NCBI GenBank assembly: GCA_902806175.1
Contig: CADCVQ010000155.1
Span: 1-46,784 of the forward strand
DNA length: 46,784 nt
DNA from: an uncultured Solirubrobacteraceae bacterium
GTDB lineage: Bacteria; Actinomycetota; Thermoleophilia; Solirubrobacterales; Solirubrobacteraceae
Direction: 5' to 3'
Part shown: in pieces, positions 8,432-17,563 of the stretch
Layout: every line of letters starts with the position of its first letter
Position numbering within the stretch: the first letter of the stretch is position 1
Program-made: the position numbers and the translations under genes
Notes under the pieces: generated by a model
Told to the model about the DNA's origin: nothing
The model's database searches: none
What the model saw: the letters and a program-made list of their open reading frames with translations, nothing else

Positions 8432-9775
8432 ATGAGCGCAACACAACCGGCCGACGACAAGGTGCACGAGCGCCGGCAACCGGTCGTCGCCCTGATCGGT
8501 GACGGCGACCTGACGGAGGAGACGACGCGCGCGCTCGAGGCGGGCGACGTGCGCGTGATCCGTCTCCTGCGGCCCGACGAGGACGACGTGCGCGATGTCC
8601 TCGAAAACGAGGATCTCGACTACGTCGCCGTGGTCGCGCTCAGCGACGCCGTCGTCGTTCGGCTGGCGCTGATGGTTCGCGCGGCATCAAAGGACGTGCC
8701 GCTGCTGCTGACGATCTTCGATCGGACCATGGCCGAGCAGATGACGAGCATGATCCCGGGCACGCAGGTCACCTCGCTCGCGGACATCGTCGCGCCGTCC
8801 CTGGCGGGCCCGTGCGTCGACGAGCGCTTCTCCGCCCTCACGCTCGACGGCGGCAAGCCCGTCGGCCTGGTCGAGAAAGACGACAACGTGACCGAGGAGC
8901 CGGTCGCGACCTTCCGGCCGCGGCGCGTGGAGGGGCTTATGCGCGCGCTGTTCACGCCGTATGACAAGAGCGCCGGAATGCTCCTGTTCGGCGCCATCGG
9001 GCTGGCCGCGGTCTTCTCGATCGAGACCGTCACCGCGATGTTCACCCTCGACGAGGGCTTCGTGGACGCCACGTACGGATCGGCGAAGACGCTCGTCACG
9101 GTCGACCCCAACCCGAAGGTCGCCGAGGGACCGGCCTGGTACAAGCTCTTCACGTCGGTGACGATGATCGTCGCCCTGCTGCTCGCGGCGGCCTTCACCG
9201 CCGGGCTCGTCAACCGGGTGGTCGAGCGGCGGCTGACCGGGCTCTTCGGCCGCCGCGCGGTGCCGCGCCGCGACCACGTCGTCGTGGTCGGCCTCGGCCA
9301 GGTCGGCATGCGTCTGTGCCTGCTGCTGCGCGCCTGCAAGATCCCGCTCGTCGCCGTCGAGTCCAACGCCGACGCCGAGAGCGTCGGGATCGCGAAGGAA
9401 CTCGGGCTCCCCGTCGTGATCGGCCGCGGCGCCGACCCGTCGCTGATGCGACGGCTGTCGCTGAACCGGGCGCGCGCGGTCGCGGCGGTGACTTCCGACG
9501 ACCTGGAGAACATCTCGGTCGCGATGACCGCGCGCGGGATCGAGCCGGACATCCGCACCGTGCTGCGGGTCGGCGACGGCAACATCGCCAACGAGACGCG
9601 CTCGCTGCTCGCGCTGGGTCTCGTGCGCGACGTCAACAGGCTGGCGGCGACGTTCCTGGCGGCGAAGATCCTCGGCGAGGATGCCGAGAGCGTCGTCTGC
9701 ATCGACGATTCCGCACACCTGCGCTTCCCCGACGGCCGGCTCGAGCGCGCGCAACTCGAAGCGCTCGCCCAGTGA
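8432..9775 (+). CDS. Two-TM RCK (TrkA-N) channel-like protein with non-canonical pore
   Basis: 447 residues from the ATG at 8432, chosen because GAGCGGAG lies upstream and the protein domain starts directly afterwards. Order: a divergent Rossmann-like domain (about 17-120), TM1 (181-203), a pore-like loop, TM2 (239-262), then a TrkA-N/RCK domain opening with VVVVGLGQVGMRL (about 283-295) and continuing to GEDAESVVCIDDSAHLRF. The architecture is that of bacterial K+ channels gated through RCK domains, but the selectivity-filter position reads TLVTVDPNPK instead of TVGYGD. It may be a non-selective or differently selective channel, or a sensor. It stands alone, convergent with the MmpL gene. 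Confidence 0.78.
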   Translation: MSATQPADDKVHERRQPVVALIGDGDLTEETTRALEAGDVRVIRLLRPDEDDVRDVLENEDLDYVAVVALSDAVVVRLALMVRAASKDVPLLLTIFDRTMAEQMTSMIPGTQVTSLADIVAPSLAGPCVDERFSALTLDGGKPVGLVEKDDNVTEEPVATFRPRRVEGLMRALFTPYDKSAGMLLFGAIGLAAVFSIETVTAMFTLDEGFVDATYGSAKTLVTVDPNPKVAEGPAWYKLFTSVTMIVALLLAAAFTAGLVNRVVERRLTGLFGRRAVPRRDHVVVVGLGQVGMRLCLLLRACKIPLVAVESNADAESVGIAKELGLPVVIGRGADPSLMRRLSLNRARAVAAVTSDDLENISVAMTARGIEPDIRTVLRVGDGNIANETRSLLALGLVRDVNRLAATFLAAKILGEDAESVVCIDDSAHLRFPDGRLERAQLEALAQ

Positions 9776-9806
9776 CGGCGCCGCGCGCGCGTCAGGCGTC
9801 GAGCGG

Positions 9807-12800
9807 TCAGGACACGCTGCGGCCCGCCTCCAGCGCCGGCGCTTCGAAGGCCCGGTAGGCCGCGGCCGGGGCCGGCGCCGGACGAGCCGGTGGCGGCTCG
9901 TCGTCGAGGTCGAGGCCGGGCGTGTACCACGTCCACTCGCCCGCGAAGTACAGCGCCGCCGGCATCATCACGAGCCGCACGAGTGTGGCGTCGATGATCA
10001 CGGCGATTGCGAGACCGACGCCGAACTGACGCAGGCTCGAGACGTCGGCGAAACCGAAGGCGACGAACACGCCGAGCATGCTGAGTGCCGCTCCGGTGAC
10101 GACGCGCGCGGTTCGCGACAGGCCGACGTGCAGCGCGCGCTCCTCGTCGCCGCAGCGCAGCCACTCCTCGCGGACACGGCTCAGGATGAACACCTGGTAG
10201 TCGATCGACAACGCGAAGACGACGCCGAAGATCGCGGTCACGGCGACCGCGTCGATCGTGCCCGGGCCGCCGAACAGCGGCGCGCTGCCCTGGAAGAGCA
10301 GCGCGAGCAGGCCGAGCGTCGCGCCGACGGCGAGCAGGTTCAGGACGACGCCGACGATCGGCACGACGATCGAGCGCAGCAGGATGCCGAGCAGCAGCGC
10401 CGTCACGAGCGTCAGGACGATCACGATGATCGGCAGCCGCTTCCCGGCGACGGCGTTGTAGTCCGTGAGCACCGCAGCGGGACCCCCGACGGCGGAGTCG
10501 GCGCGCAGCGACTTGCCCAGCTGCGCGCTCGTGGCGCGCAGGCGCTGGTAGAGGGCCTGCGTGCGCGGATCGGACGCGTTGTAGCGCGGCACGACGACGA
10601 TCCGTGCGCCCTGGCCGCCCCGGTCGACGTTGACGCCAAGCGGCTTGTCGTTGCCGCTCTCCAGCGCGGCGAGCAGGAAGTAGCCGGAGTCAAAGAAGCT
10701 CGCGGTCGCGCCCTTCGGCGTCGCGCCGCCGCCGGACGCCGACTTGTTGAGGCCGTTGACCGCGCTCTGCGCTTCGTCGAGGCCGGTCGCGAGCTGGCTG
10801 CTGCGCTTCTCTCCGTCGCGCACGCCGCTGGCGAAGCCGTCGAGGTCTTTGCGCACGTCGCCGACCGCGCTGCCGATCTTGCTCGCGCCACCGTCGAGCT
10901 CGTCGAGCGTCTTGGCGAGCGAGTCGCTGCCCTGCGACAGGGCGCCGACGGAGCCGCCGAGCTTCTTGACGCTGCGGGTCATCGCCTCGGCGCTGTCGGC
11001 GAGGGTGCCGACGGCGGTCGCCAGCTTCGCCGCTTCCCGCGTCGGCGTCGCCGCGGCGAGCTTGGCGGCGTACTGGGCGTCATAGCCCAGCTGGCGCATC
11101 GGCTCGTCGAGCGCCGCGCCCGCGTCGGCGGCGAGCGCACGGCGCGCGGCGGCGAGCGCAGCTCGCGCGCGGATGCCGGCGGCGGTCGTCGGGGAGATCG
11201 AGCGCTCGGCGGCGGCGATCGCGTCGTGCGCCTGGCGGCGCTGCGCGCGAACGCTCGCCTGCACGCTCTGCAGGCTGCTCATACGGTTCTGCAGACGGTC
11301 CTGCAGAAAACGCGCGCCGCCGGCGAGCTTGCTCAGCCCGTCGCTGAGGGATCGTGCGCCCTGACGGACACTGCGCGCGCCGCTGCCGGCAGCCGCCGAG
11401 CGGGATGCGAGGTCGTCGGCGCCGCGACCGGCGTCGGTGAGCTTCTCGGCGAGCTTGCGCGCGCCGCTGCCGGCGCCGTTGATCCCCGTCTTCAGCTGGC
11501 CGACGCCGCCTTCGAGGTTGCGTGATCCGGAGGTCACGCGGTCCGCAGCGGACGTCGCGCCCGACAGCGAGCTGCGCAGCGAGCCGGCGCCGTCGGCGGC
11601 CGTGCTGACGCCGGCGTCGAGCTTGCGCAGCCGGCCACCGTCGCGCGGCTTGCCGCGACCGGCCGACAGCGCCTTGCGGCCGCTGTTGCGCAGCTTGGCG
11701 GCGGAGCTCGCGATCTCACCCGGCCCGAGCACGGCCCGCACGGCGGGGTCCTTCGCGAGCCTGCGCTGCACTTGGGCAAGCTCCGCCAGCCGCGGCTGCG
11801 TCGTCACGGTGCCCTTGCGGGTCACGGCGACGATCTCGAAGGGCTCCGTCCAGCCTGCCCCCATCGCCTTCGTGACGGCGTCGTAGTCCGTCCGCGCCGG
11901 GCTGTCTGACGGAAGCGACTGCGCCGTCGGAGCGCCGGTGCTCAGGCCGAGAACCGGCACGCAGGCGGCGAGCAGCAGCGCCGCGGCGGCAAGTCCGAGG
12001 ACCGGGCGGCGCATCGCCGCGCGGGCGATGCCCGCGCTGATGCCGCCGGCCGCGGCGCTCGTGCGAGGCGCGCCGCCGAGGTGCTGGCCGGCGAGGACGA
12101 GGATCGACGGCACGACGAGCATCGCGGTGGCGGCCGACACGATGGCCACGACGCTGACGCCGAGCGCGGCGCCCAGCAGGCCGGTCCCCGACGAGGCTGC
12201 GGCGGCGACCGCCATCGCCACGACGATCGCCGCGGCAGCGACGGCCACGGTGCGGATCGTCGGCGCGGCGGCCGCATCGACGGCGGCGCGGATGTCGCCG
12301 TCACGCTGCTCGGCGACCTCCTCGCGCACCCGTGAGACGAGCAGCAGCGAGTAGTCGACGGCGAGCGCGAGCCCGACCATGCAGGAGATCGCCAGCGCGA
12401 ACGCGTCGAGCTTCACGGCGCCCGCGAGCAGCGAGAGCAGCCCGGTCGACGACGCGATCGTGGCCGCGCCGAAGGCAGCGGGGATCGCCGCGGCCGCGAA
12501 GGACTGAAAGACGAGCAGCAGGGCGACGAAGAGCAGCGGAAGGGCGATGAGCTCGGCGCGATGGATCGCCGACAGCGACCGGCGCGTGCCCTCGCTGCTC
12601 AGCAGCGGCGTGCCGGTGACGCTCGCGCGCACCGGGGCTGCGGTGCGGGCGGCCACGAGCCGCTGCGCCGCTGCGCTGCGGCGCTCGATCTCGTCGCGCG
12701 TGCCCGAGATCGAGAGCAGCAGCAGCGCGCGATCGGAGCTCGGGCGCAGCGCGCTGCGCCCGGCGGAGGCCGACCAGGGGCTGAGGACCCGCACGCCCGG

Positions 12801-13106
12801 GCGCTTGGAAAGCCGGCTCGCAAGTTCCTTGCCCTGTGTCTTGACCGCCGCACGTGGACCGCGCAGCAGTACCGGCACGGTGGCCGAGTCGCCGAAGTTG
12901 CCGCCGATCAGCGCGCGCGCACGGGCCGACTCGGAGTTGGAGACCTGCAGCGCGCTGGGCGACAGCCGGCTCTCGATGCCGAGCCCGACGACGCCGAGCA
13001 CTGCCACGACGACGAGCCATGCCGACAGAACCGCCCACGGATGCCTGAGGGCGACACGGGTAAGTGCAGGCGCGTTGCGGCGGCGCCCGCTGGATAGCGG
13101 CTGCAT
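9807..13106 (-). CDS. MMPL-family RND transporter with long coiled-coil periplasmic insert
   Basis: 1099 residues. The N terminus (HPWAVLSAWLVVVAVLGVVG) is a membrane segment typical of MmpL lipid or drug exporters, followed by an outer domain, a first transmembrane bundle with DYSLLLVSRVREE, a very long second outer region and a second bundle with DYQVFILSRVREEW. The two D-Y motifs match the proton-relay position of the superfamily. The second outer region (about 480-790) is a run of short Gly/Ala/Ser/Leu helices such as GAGSLRSSLSGATSAADRV, resembling YhgE-type repeats and probably forming a long coiled hairpin. The end is Pro/Ala-rich. The substrate is unknown; there is no adjacent regulator. 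Confidence 0.9.
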   Translation of the reverse strand: MQPLSSGRRRNAPALTRVALRHPWAVLSAWLVVVAVLGVVGLGIESRLSPSALQVSNSESARARALIGGNFGDSATVPVLLRGPRAAVKTQGKELASRLSKRPGVRVLSPWSASAGRSALRPSSDRALLLLSISGTRDEIERRSAAAQRLVAARTAAPVRASVTGTPLLSSEGTRRSLSAIHRAELIALPLLFVALLLVFQSFAAAAIPAAFGAATIASSTGLLSLLAGAVKLDAFALAISCMVGLALAVDYSLLLVSRVREEVAEQRDGDIRAAVDAAAAPTIRTVAVAAAAIVVAMAVAAAASSGTGLLGAALGVSVVAIVSAATAMLVVPSILVLAGQHLGGAPRTSAAAGGISAGIARAAMRRPVLGLAAAALLLAACVPVLGLSTGAPTAQSLPSDSPARTDYDAVTKAMGAGWTEPFEIVAVTRKGTVTTQPRLAELAQVQRRLAKDPAVRAVLGPGEIASSAAKLRNSGRKALSAGRGKPRDGGRLRKLDAGVSTAADGAGSLRSSLSGATSAADRVTSGSRNLEGGVGQLKTGINGAGSGARKLAEKLTDAGRGADDLASRSAAAGSGARSVRQGARSLSDGLSKLAGGARFLQDRLQNRMSSLQSVQASVRAQRRQAHDAIAAAERSISPTTAAGIRARAALAAARRALAADAGAALDEPMRQLGYDAQYAAKLAAATPTREAAKLATAVGTLADSAEAMTRSVKKLGGSVGALSQGSDSLAKTLDELDGGASKIGSAVGDVRKDLDGFASGVRDGEKRSSQLATGLDEAQSAVNGLNKSASGGGATPKGATASFFDSGYFLLAALESGNDKPLGVNVDRGGQGARIVVVPRYNASDPRTQALYQRLRATSAQLGKSLRADSAVGGPAAVLTDYNAVAGKRLPIIVIVLTLVTALLLGILLRSIVVPIVGVVLNLLAVGATLGLLALLFQGSAPLFGGPGTIDAVAVTAIFGVVFALSIDYQVFILSRVREEWLRCGDEERALHVGLSRTARVVTGAALSMLGVFVAFGFADVSSLRQFGVGLAIAVIIDATLVRLVMMPAALYFAGEWTWYTPGLDLDDEPPPARPAPAPAAAYRAFEAPALEAGRSVS

Positions 13107-13378
13107 GAGTCCCCTTAAGTTGCGGACGGCCCGTCACCGCCTCGTGTCCACCTCATCGGCGAAAGCAGCGGACGCCTTGAGCCGTCCGTTCAAGCTGCGC
13201 CCTTTCGCGCCGATCACACGGGAGCTGGCCCGGGCCATGCCGGCGGGGCGTCGTCTGGGTGATCTACGGGGAACGTGGAGGTCGCCCGGATGCGCCCCGC
13301 CCAGGCTTTGCGTCACGGCGGATCGGCGATCCTGACGTCGTGCACGGCGATCACGAACACTGCGGGACGGATCGCGCG
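13107..13378. other. Divergent spacer between the MmpL gene and the glycosylase gene
   Basis: 272 bp containing the promoters for both genes. The reading frame of the glycosylase is open back to 13259, but that stretch (MIYGERGGRPDAPRPG...) is Arg/Gly/Pro-rich and does not resemble the AlkA family. I see no RNA gene here. Confidence 0.4.
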
Positions 13379-14275
13379 TTGAAGCTGCGCCTGCCGTTCG
13401 ACCTTCCACTGTGTCCCGACAACCTGTTCGGCCATCTCGCGGCCACCGCCGTGCCGGGTGTGGAGGAATGGCGCGACGGCTCCTATCGCCGCACGCTGCG
13501 CCTGCCGCACGCCGGTGGGGTGGTCGCGCTGTCGCCGCGATCCGATCACGTCGCCTGCCGGTTGACGCTCGGCGATCTGCGCGATCGCGGCGCCGCCGTC
13601 GACCGCTGCCGGCGGCTGCTTGACCTCGACGCCGATCCGGTCGCCGTCGACGAGCACCTCGCGCGCGATCCGGATCTCGCGCCGCTCGTCGCCGGCGCGC
13701 CGGGCCGGCGCGTGCCGCGGACGGTCGATCCGGCGGAGCTCGCCATCCGCGCAGTGCTCGGCCAGCAGGTGTCGACCGCCGCAGCCCGGACCCACGCGGC
13801 GCGGCTCGTGAGCGCCCACGGCGAGCCGATCGACGATCCCGCGGGCGGCCTGACGCATCTGTTCCCCGACCCGGCGGCGCTCGCGCAGCTCGATCCACAG
13901 ACGCTCGCCCTCCCCCACTCGCGACGCCGGACGCTGCTCGGCCTCGTCGCCGCGCTGGCGGCGGGCGAGATCGGCCTCGGCCCGGGCGCCGACTGGCAGC
14001 AGGCGCGCGCTCAGCTGCGGGCGCTGCCCGGCCTCGGTCCCTGGACCGTCGAGATCGTCGCGATGCGCGCGCTCGGCGATCCCGACGCCTTCCCCGGCGG
14101 CGATCTCGGCGTCGTGAAGGCCGCGCGGGGGCTCGGGCTGCCGTCGACGCCCGCGGCGCTCGCCGCCGCCTCCACGCGATGGCGCCCGTGGCGTGCGTAT
14201 GCCGTGCAGCACCTGTGGGCGACGGGCGACCACGCGATCAACCGGCTGCCGGCGCGAGCGCCAGCGTCCGGGTGA
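13379..14275 (+). CDS. DNA-3-methyladenine glycosylase II (AlkA-like, HhH-GPD)
   Basis: 298 residues from the TTG at 13379, giving MKLRLPFDLPL, with GGGACGG about ten bases upstream; an ATG at 13259 would add 40 unlikely residues. The N-terminal AlkA beta domain (LKLRLPF... RTLRLPHAGGVVALS) precedes the helical glycosylase fold with RAVLGQQVSTAAARTHAARL. The helix-hairpin-helix is LPGLGPWTVEIVAMRALGD and the catalytic Asp is in DAFPGGDLGV. It excises alkylated purines in base-excision repair. E. coli AlkA is 282 residues, so the length fits. It lacks the methyltransferase and AraC parts sometimes fused in actinobacterial Ada proteins. Confidence 0.85.
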   Translation: MKLRLPFDLPLCPDNLFGHLAATAVPGVEEWRDGSYRRTLRLPHAGGVVALSPRSDHVACRLTLGDLRDRGAAVDRCRRLLDLDADPVAVDEHLARDPDLAPLVAGAPGRRVPRTVDPAELAIRAVLGQQVSTAAARTHAARLVSAHGEPIDDPAGGLTHLFPDPAALAQLDPQTLALPHSRRRTLLGLVAALAAGEIGLGPGADWQQARAQLRALPGLGPWTVEIVAMRALGDPDAFPGGDLGVVKAARGLGLPSTPAALAAASTRWRPWRAYAVQHLWATGDHAINRLPARAPASG

Positions 14276-14348
14276 GCGGTTCATCGACGACAGCGGCGGT
14301 TCAGCTACGAACGGCGGGCGGCCGTCGTGGAGCAGCCCTGCGGGCGGC

Positions 14349-14810
14349 TCAGAGGCGCTTCTCGCCGAAGAAGCTCGCGACCGGGTTGGCGTTGAAGTTC
14401 TCGATCGCGACGTAGCCCGCGCGCTCGTACATGCGCTGCGCGCGCGTCTGCCGCGGTCCCGTGTCCAGCCGCGCGACCGCATAGCCCAGCTCGCGCGCGC
14501 GCCGCTCGAGCTCCGCGAGCAGGGTTCGCGCGACGCCGCGCCCGCGGGCGTCCGGCACGACGAACATCCGCTTGATCTCGCAGGCGCCGTCGGGCAGGCG
14601 CTTGACGCCGCCGCAGCAGACGGCCACGCCGTCCTCGAAGCCGACGACGAACGTCCCGCCCGGCAGGCCGAGCTCGTCGGGCCCGGCCTTCGGCATGTCG
14701 GGACCCGCGAGGTCGAGGCCGTCGTACAGCGCGGCGATGTCCGCGCTCATCGCCCGCACGAGCGAGGCGGCGGGCTCCTCGTCGACTGGGCAGCGGCGGA
14801 ACTCGAGCAT
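14349..14810 (-). CDS. GNAT-family N-acetyltransferase
   Basis: 153 residues from the ATG at 14810 (MLEFRRCPVDEE). The acetyl-CoA pyrophosphate loop is visible as VVPDARGRGVARTLLAELE, followed by LGYAVARLDTGPRQTRAQRMYERAGYVAI, the standard motif B order. The substrate is unknown. The frame stays open upstream to 14957, but that extension lies inside the MITE-like repeat and is not part of the gene. The gene is convergent with the glycosylase gene and divergent from the ABC-F gene. Confidence 0.85.
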   Translation of the reverse strand: MLEFRRCPVDEEPAASLVRAMSADIAALYDGLDLAGPDMPKAGPDELGLPGGTFVVGFEDGVAVCCGGVKRLPDGACEIKRMFVVPDARGRGVARTLLAELERRARELGYAVARLDTGPRQTRAQRMYERAGYVAIENFNANPVASFFGEKRL

Positions 14811-14865
14811 CCACCCATAGCTTGCCGGACGGCTTCTTGACCTCGAGGTTGAACTGGACTCGAGA

Positions 14866-15034
14866 CTAGTGGGCGCGTCCGGAAGTTGTGCGAGGTTTTG
14901 CGGGATGCCCGGCCGTGATCTGACGGTCGACGGTGTCCCGCCTTCGTGCTGGTGCACGGGGGCGGGCGCCGGCGGACGTCAGGCGCGGATCGGGCGCCCG
15001 GAAAACCCGCAGAACTTGCGGACGCGTCCACTAG
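14866..15034 (+). mobile_element. MITE-like element, copy A, with about 36-bp imperfect terminal inverted repeats
   Basis: The element begins CTAGTGGGCGCGTCCGGAAG and its right end, read on the other strand, begins CTAGTGGACGCGTCCGCAAG; similarity continues for about 36 bases through a TTTT-containing block to a CCC. It has no coding capacity of its own. A second copy in opposite orientation is at 35423-35601, nearly identical except in the centre (about 14960-14972), where copy B has roughly ten extra bases. CTAG at both ends may be a 4-bp target duplication or part of the repeat; CTAG is palindromic, so sequence alone cannot say. It separates the divergent GNAT and ABC-F genes. Confidence 0.8.
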
Positions 15035-15236
15035 CGCGAGGGCGCCGCAGTCGCGCCGCGGGACGTCGCGGCGCAGTGCTCTGGTGAACATCGCGTGTGT
15101 CCACCCCAACCTCCCGCTCGCGACCCGCGGTGCGGGGCCGGTGTCGCGTACCGGGATCGGCGGGCTGCTCTACCTTCGCCTGCACGGCCGCGCGCTGCCG
15201 TCGCTGCTGATCGGCGCCGCCGCCTCCTCGAAGACC

Positions 15237-17045
15237 ATGGCCGTCGCGCGCAACCTCCTCAACCTCAAGTCCGTCTCCAAGGGCTTCGGCAGCCGCTCGG
15301 TGCTGCACGACGTGACGCTCGGCGTCGCCGCCGGCGAGCGGATCGGGATCGTCGGGCGCAACGGCGACGGCAAGTCGACGCTGCTGCGCCTGATCGCCGG
15401 GACCGAACGGCCCGACGCCGGCAACGTGACCCGCGCCCGCGACGTCGAGCTCGCGATGCTCGGCCAGGACGATGAGCTCGACCGCTTCCGCACGATCCGC
15501 GACGCGCTCGTCGGGGCCCGCGCCGACCACGAGTGGGCGGCCGACAGCGCGTTTCGCGCCGTCCTCGACGGGCTGCTCGGCGGCGTCGGCCTGGCCCGCT
15601 TCCCGCACGGCATCGAGTCGGCGATCGCCGAGCTGTCGGGCGGCGAGCGGCGGCGGATCGCGATCGCGCGGTTGCTGCTCGACGGCCCTGAGCTGCTGCT
15701 GCTCGACGAGCCGACGAACCACCTCGACGTCGAGGCGGTCGACTGGCTGGCGCACCACCTCGCGGCGCGGCGCGGGGCGCTGCTCGTCGTCACCCACGAC
15801 CGCTGGTTTCTCGATGCCGTCTGCACCGCGACGTGGGAGGTCGCGGACGAGACGGTGCACCAGTACGACGGCGGCTACGCGGCCTTCGTGCTCGCGCGCG
15901 CCGAGCGCGATCGCCAGGCCGCGGCCCGCGACGATCGCCGCCGCCAGCTGCTGCGCAAGGAGCTCGCCTGGCTGCGGCGCGGCCCGCCGGCGCGGACGAG
16001 CAAGCCGAAGTTCCGCATCGACGCCGCCAACGAGCTGATCGCCGACGAGCCCGAGGTCCGCGATAGGGCCGAGCTGCTGCGCTTCGCGACCGCCCGCCTC
16101 GGCGACAAGGTGCTCGAGGCGGTCGACGTGTGGCTCGCGTTCGGCGACAACCCGCCGTTGCTGCACGACCTGACCTGGCGCCTGGGGCCGGGGGATCGCG
16201 TCGCGCTCGTCGGCGTCAACGGCTCGGGCAAGACGACGCTGCTGTCGCTGCTGGCGGGCGCGCTGGAGCCCGACACCGGCGAGGTGCAGCGCGGCGCCAC
16301 CGTCCGTCTCGCCCGGCTGTCGCAGGACAGCGCCGAGATCCCCGGCCACCTGCGCGTGCTCGAGTCGCTCGAGGAGGTCAAGGACGTCGCCACGCTGAGC
16401 GACGGCCGGCAGATCACAGCCAGCATGCTCTGCGACCGCTTCGGCTTTCGCGGCGACCTCGCGCGGACGCCCGTGCGCGACCTGTCGGGCGGCCAGCGCC
16501 GGCGGCTGCAGCTCATGCGCCTGCTGATGGCCGAGCCCAACGTGCTGCTGCTCGACGAGCCGACGAACGACCTCGACATCGAGACGCTGACCGCGCTCGA
16601 GGACCTGCTCGACCGCTGGCCGGGGACGCTCGTGATCGTCAGCCACGACCGCTACTTCGTCGAGCGCGTCTGCGACGACGTCTACGCGCTCACCGGCGAC
16701 GGCGCGATCCGCCACATGCCCGGCGGGATCGATCAGTACGTGCAGTCGCGGCGCGCGAGCGCGGCGACCGCTGCTGCGCCGCGCGCACCCGCGGTCGCGA
16801 CCACGCCCGCGACGCCGAGCCTCGGCGGTGGCGCGACACGCGCCGCGCGCAAGGAGATCCAGCGCCTGGAGCGTACGCTCGAGCGCCTCGGCGCGCGCGA
16901 GGACGAACTGCACGCCGCGATGGCGCAGAGCGCCACCGACCACAACCGGCTGCGCGAGCTGCAATCAGAGCTCGAGGCATGCGTCACAGAGCGCGACCAG
17001 GTCGAGGCGACGTGGCTGGAGGTCGCCGAGGCGCTCGAGGCGTGA
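15237..17045 (+). CDS. ABC-F ATPase (Uup/Ettp-like, ribosome-associated or duplicated ATPase)
   Basis: 602 residues from the ATG at 15237 (MAVARNLLNLKSVSKGFGS). Two ABC domains without membrane segments: Walker A GRNGDGKST then signature LSGGERRRIAIARLL and Walker B LLLLDEPTNHLD; second domain Walker A GVNGSGKTT, signature LSGGQRRRLQLMRLL and Walker B LLLDEPTNDLDIE. An Arg-rich linker (about 225-280) joins them, and the last 80 residues form a charged coiled coil as in Uup. ABC-F proteins act on ribosomes or, for Uup-like members, possibly on branched DNA. The first Walker A has Asp where most have Ser or Cys (GDGKS). Upstream open frame to 14946 lies partly in the MITE-like element and is disregarded. 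Confidence 0.9.
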   Translation: MAVARNLLNLKSVSKGFGSRSVLHDVTLGVAAGERIGIVGRNGDGKSTLLRLIAGTERPDAGNVTRARDVELAMLGQDDELDRFRTIRDALVGARADHEWAADSAFRAVLDGLLGGVGLARFPHGIESAIAELSGGERRRIAIARLLLDGPELLLLDEPTNHLDVEAVDWLAHHLAARRGALLVVTHDRWFLDAVCTATWEVADETVHQYDGGYAAFVLARAERDRQAAARDDRRRQLLRKELAWLRRGPPARTSKPKFRIDAANELIADEPEVRDRAELLRFATARLGDKVLEAVDVWLAFGDNPPLLHDLTWRLGPGDRVALVGVNGSGKTTLLSLLAGALEPDTGEVQRGATVRLARLSQDSAEIPGHLRVLESLEEVKDVATLSDGRQITASMLCDRFGFRGDLARTPVRDLSGGQRRRLQLMRLLMAEPNVLLLDEPTNDLDIETLTALEDLLDRWPGTLVIVSHDRYFVERVCDDVYALTGDGAIRHMPGGIDQYVQSRRASAATAAAPRAPAVATTPATPSLGGGATRAARKEIQRLERTLERLGAREDELHAAMAQSATDHNRLRELQSELEACVTERDQVEATWLEVAEALEA

Positions 17046-17409
17046 CAGCCTCGACCGCCTGCTGCTCGAGCCGGCGATGCTCGAGGCCGTCAGCCCGACG
17101 TGCACCTCGTCGGCACGTTGCTGTCGCTGACCGGCGTGATCCCGGCGCGCTCGCGCGAGCCCGCGCGGATGATCGTCCGCAGCGTCGTCGCGGATCTCGA
17201 GCAGCGCCTGGCGCTAGTCCACGCGCGAGGCCGTGACCGGCGCGATCAACCGCGCCGCGCGCACGCGGCGGCCGCGCCGCCTCGCCGAGGTCGACTGGCC
17301 GCGGACGATCCGGGCGAACCTGCGCCACTACCAGGAGGCGTACAAGACGGTGATCCCCGCGACCCTGCACGGCCACGGCCGCCGCTGCCAGGCGATCGAG
17401 ACATCGTGA
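17044..17409 (+). pseudogene. VWA/CoxE-like protein, internal fragment with two frameshifts
   Basis: Joining frames gives SLDRLLLEPAMLEAVSP, then DVHLVGTLLSLTGVIPARS and VVADLEQRLA, then TREAVTGAINRAARTRRP and DWPRTIRANLRHYQEAYKTV, ending HGHGRR. This is the middle of a family of roughly 400-residue VWA-domain proteins that are usually coded with a MoxR-type AAA ATPase. Frame changes are needed near 17096 (one base lost) and near 17215. The N-terminal hundred residues and the whole VWA domain are missing. It abuts the ABC-F stop codon, so that gene may have been fused to this locus by deletion. Confidence 0.65.
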
Positions 17410-17563
17410 CCGCGCGTCCGGCGGGCTGACGCGGAGGCGCAGGCCCGGCCCCGGCGGCGCACGCGCCAACACGTTCGGCCGCGGGCGAAAGCGCGACTGC
17501 AGCCGCTCGTGTTTATCTACCATTGCGTTCCGGTTTCAGCCGATCCAGGGGCAATGCGCGCGC

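Noticed and set aside
9681-11525. Long plus-strand frame opposite the MmpL gene
   Set aside because: Composition is that of an antisense shadow (Arg/Glu/Ala runs) and it conflicts with the obvious MmpL protein.
14811-15236. Extended N termini for the GNAT gene (to 14957) and the ABC-F gene (to 14946)
   Set aside because: Both extensions are translations of the MITE-like element and do not match either family.
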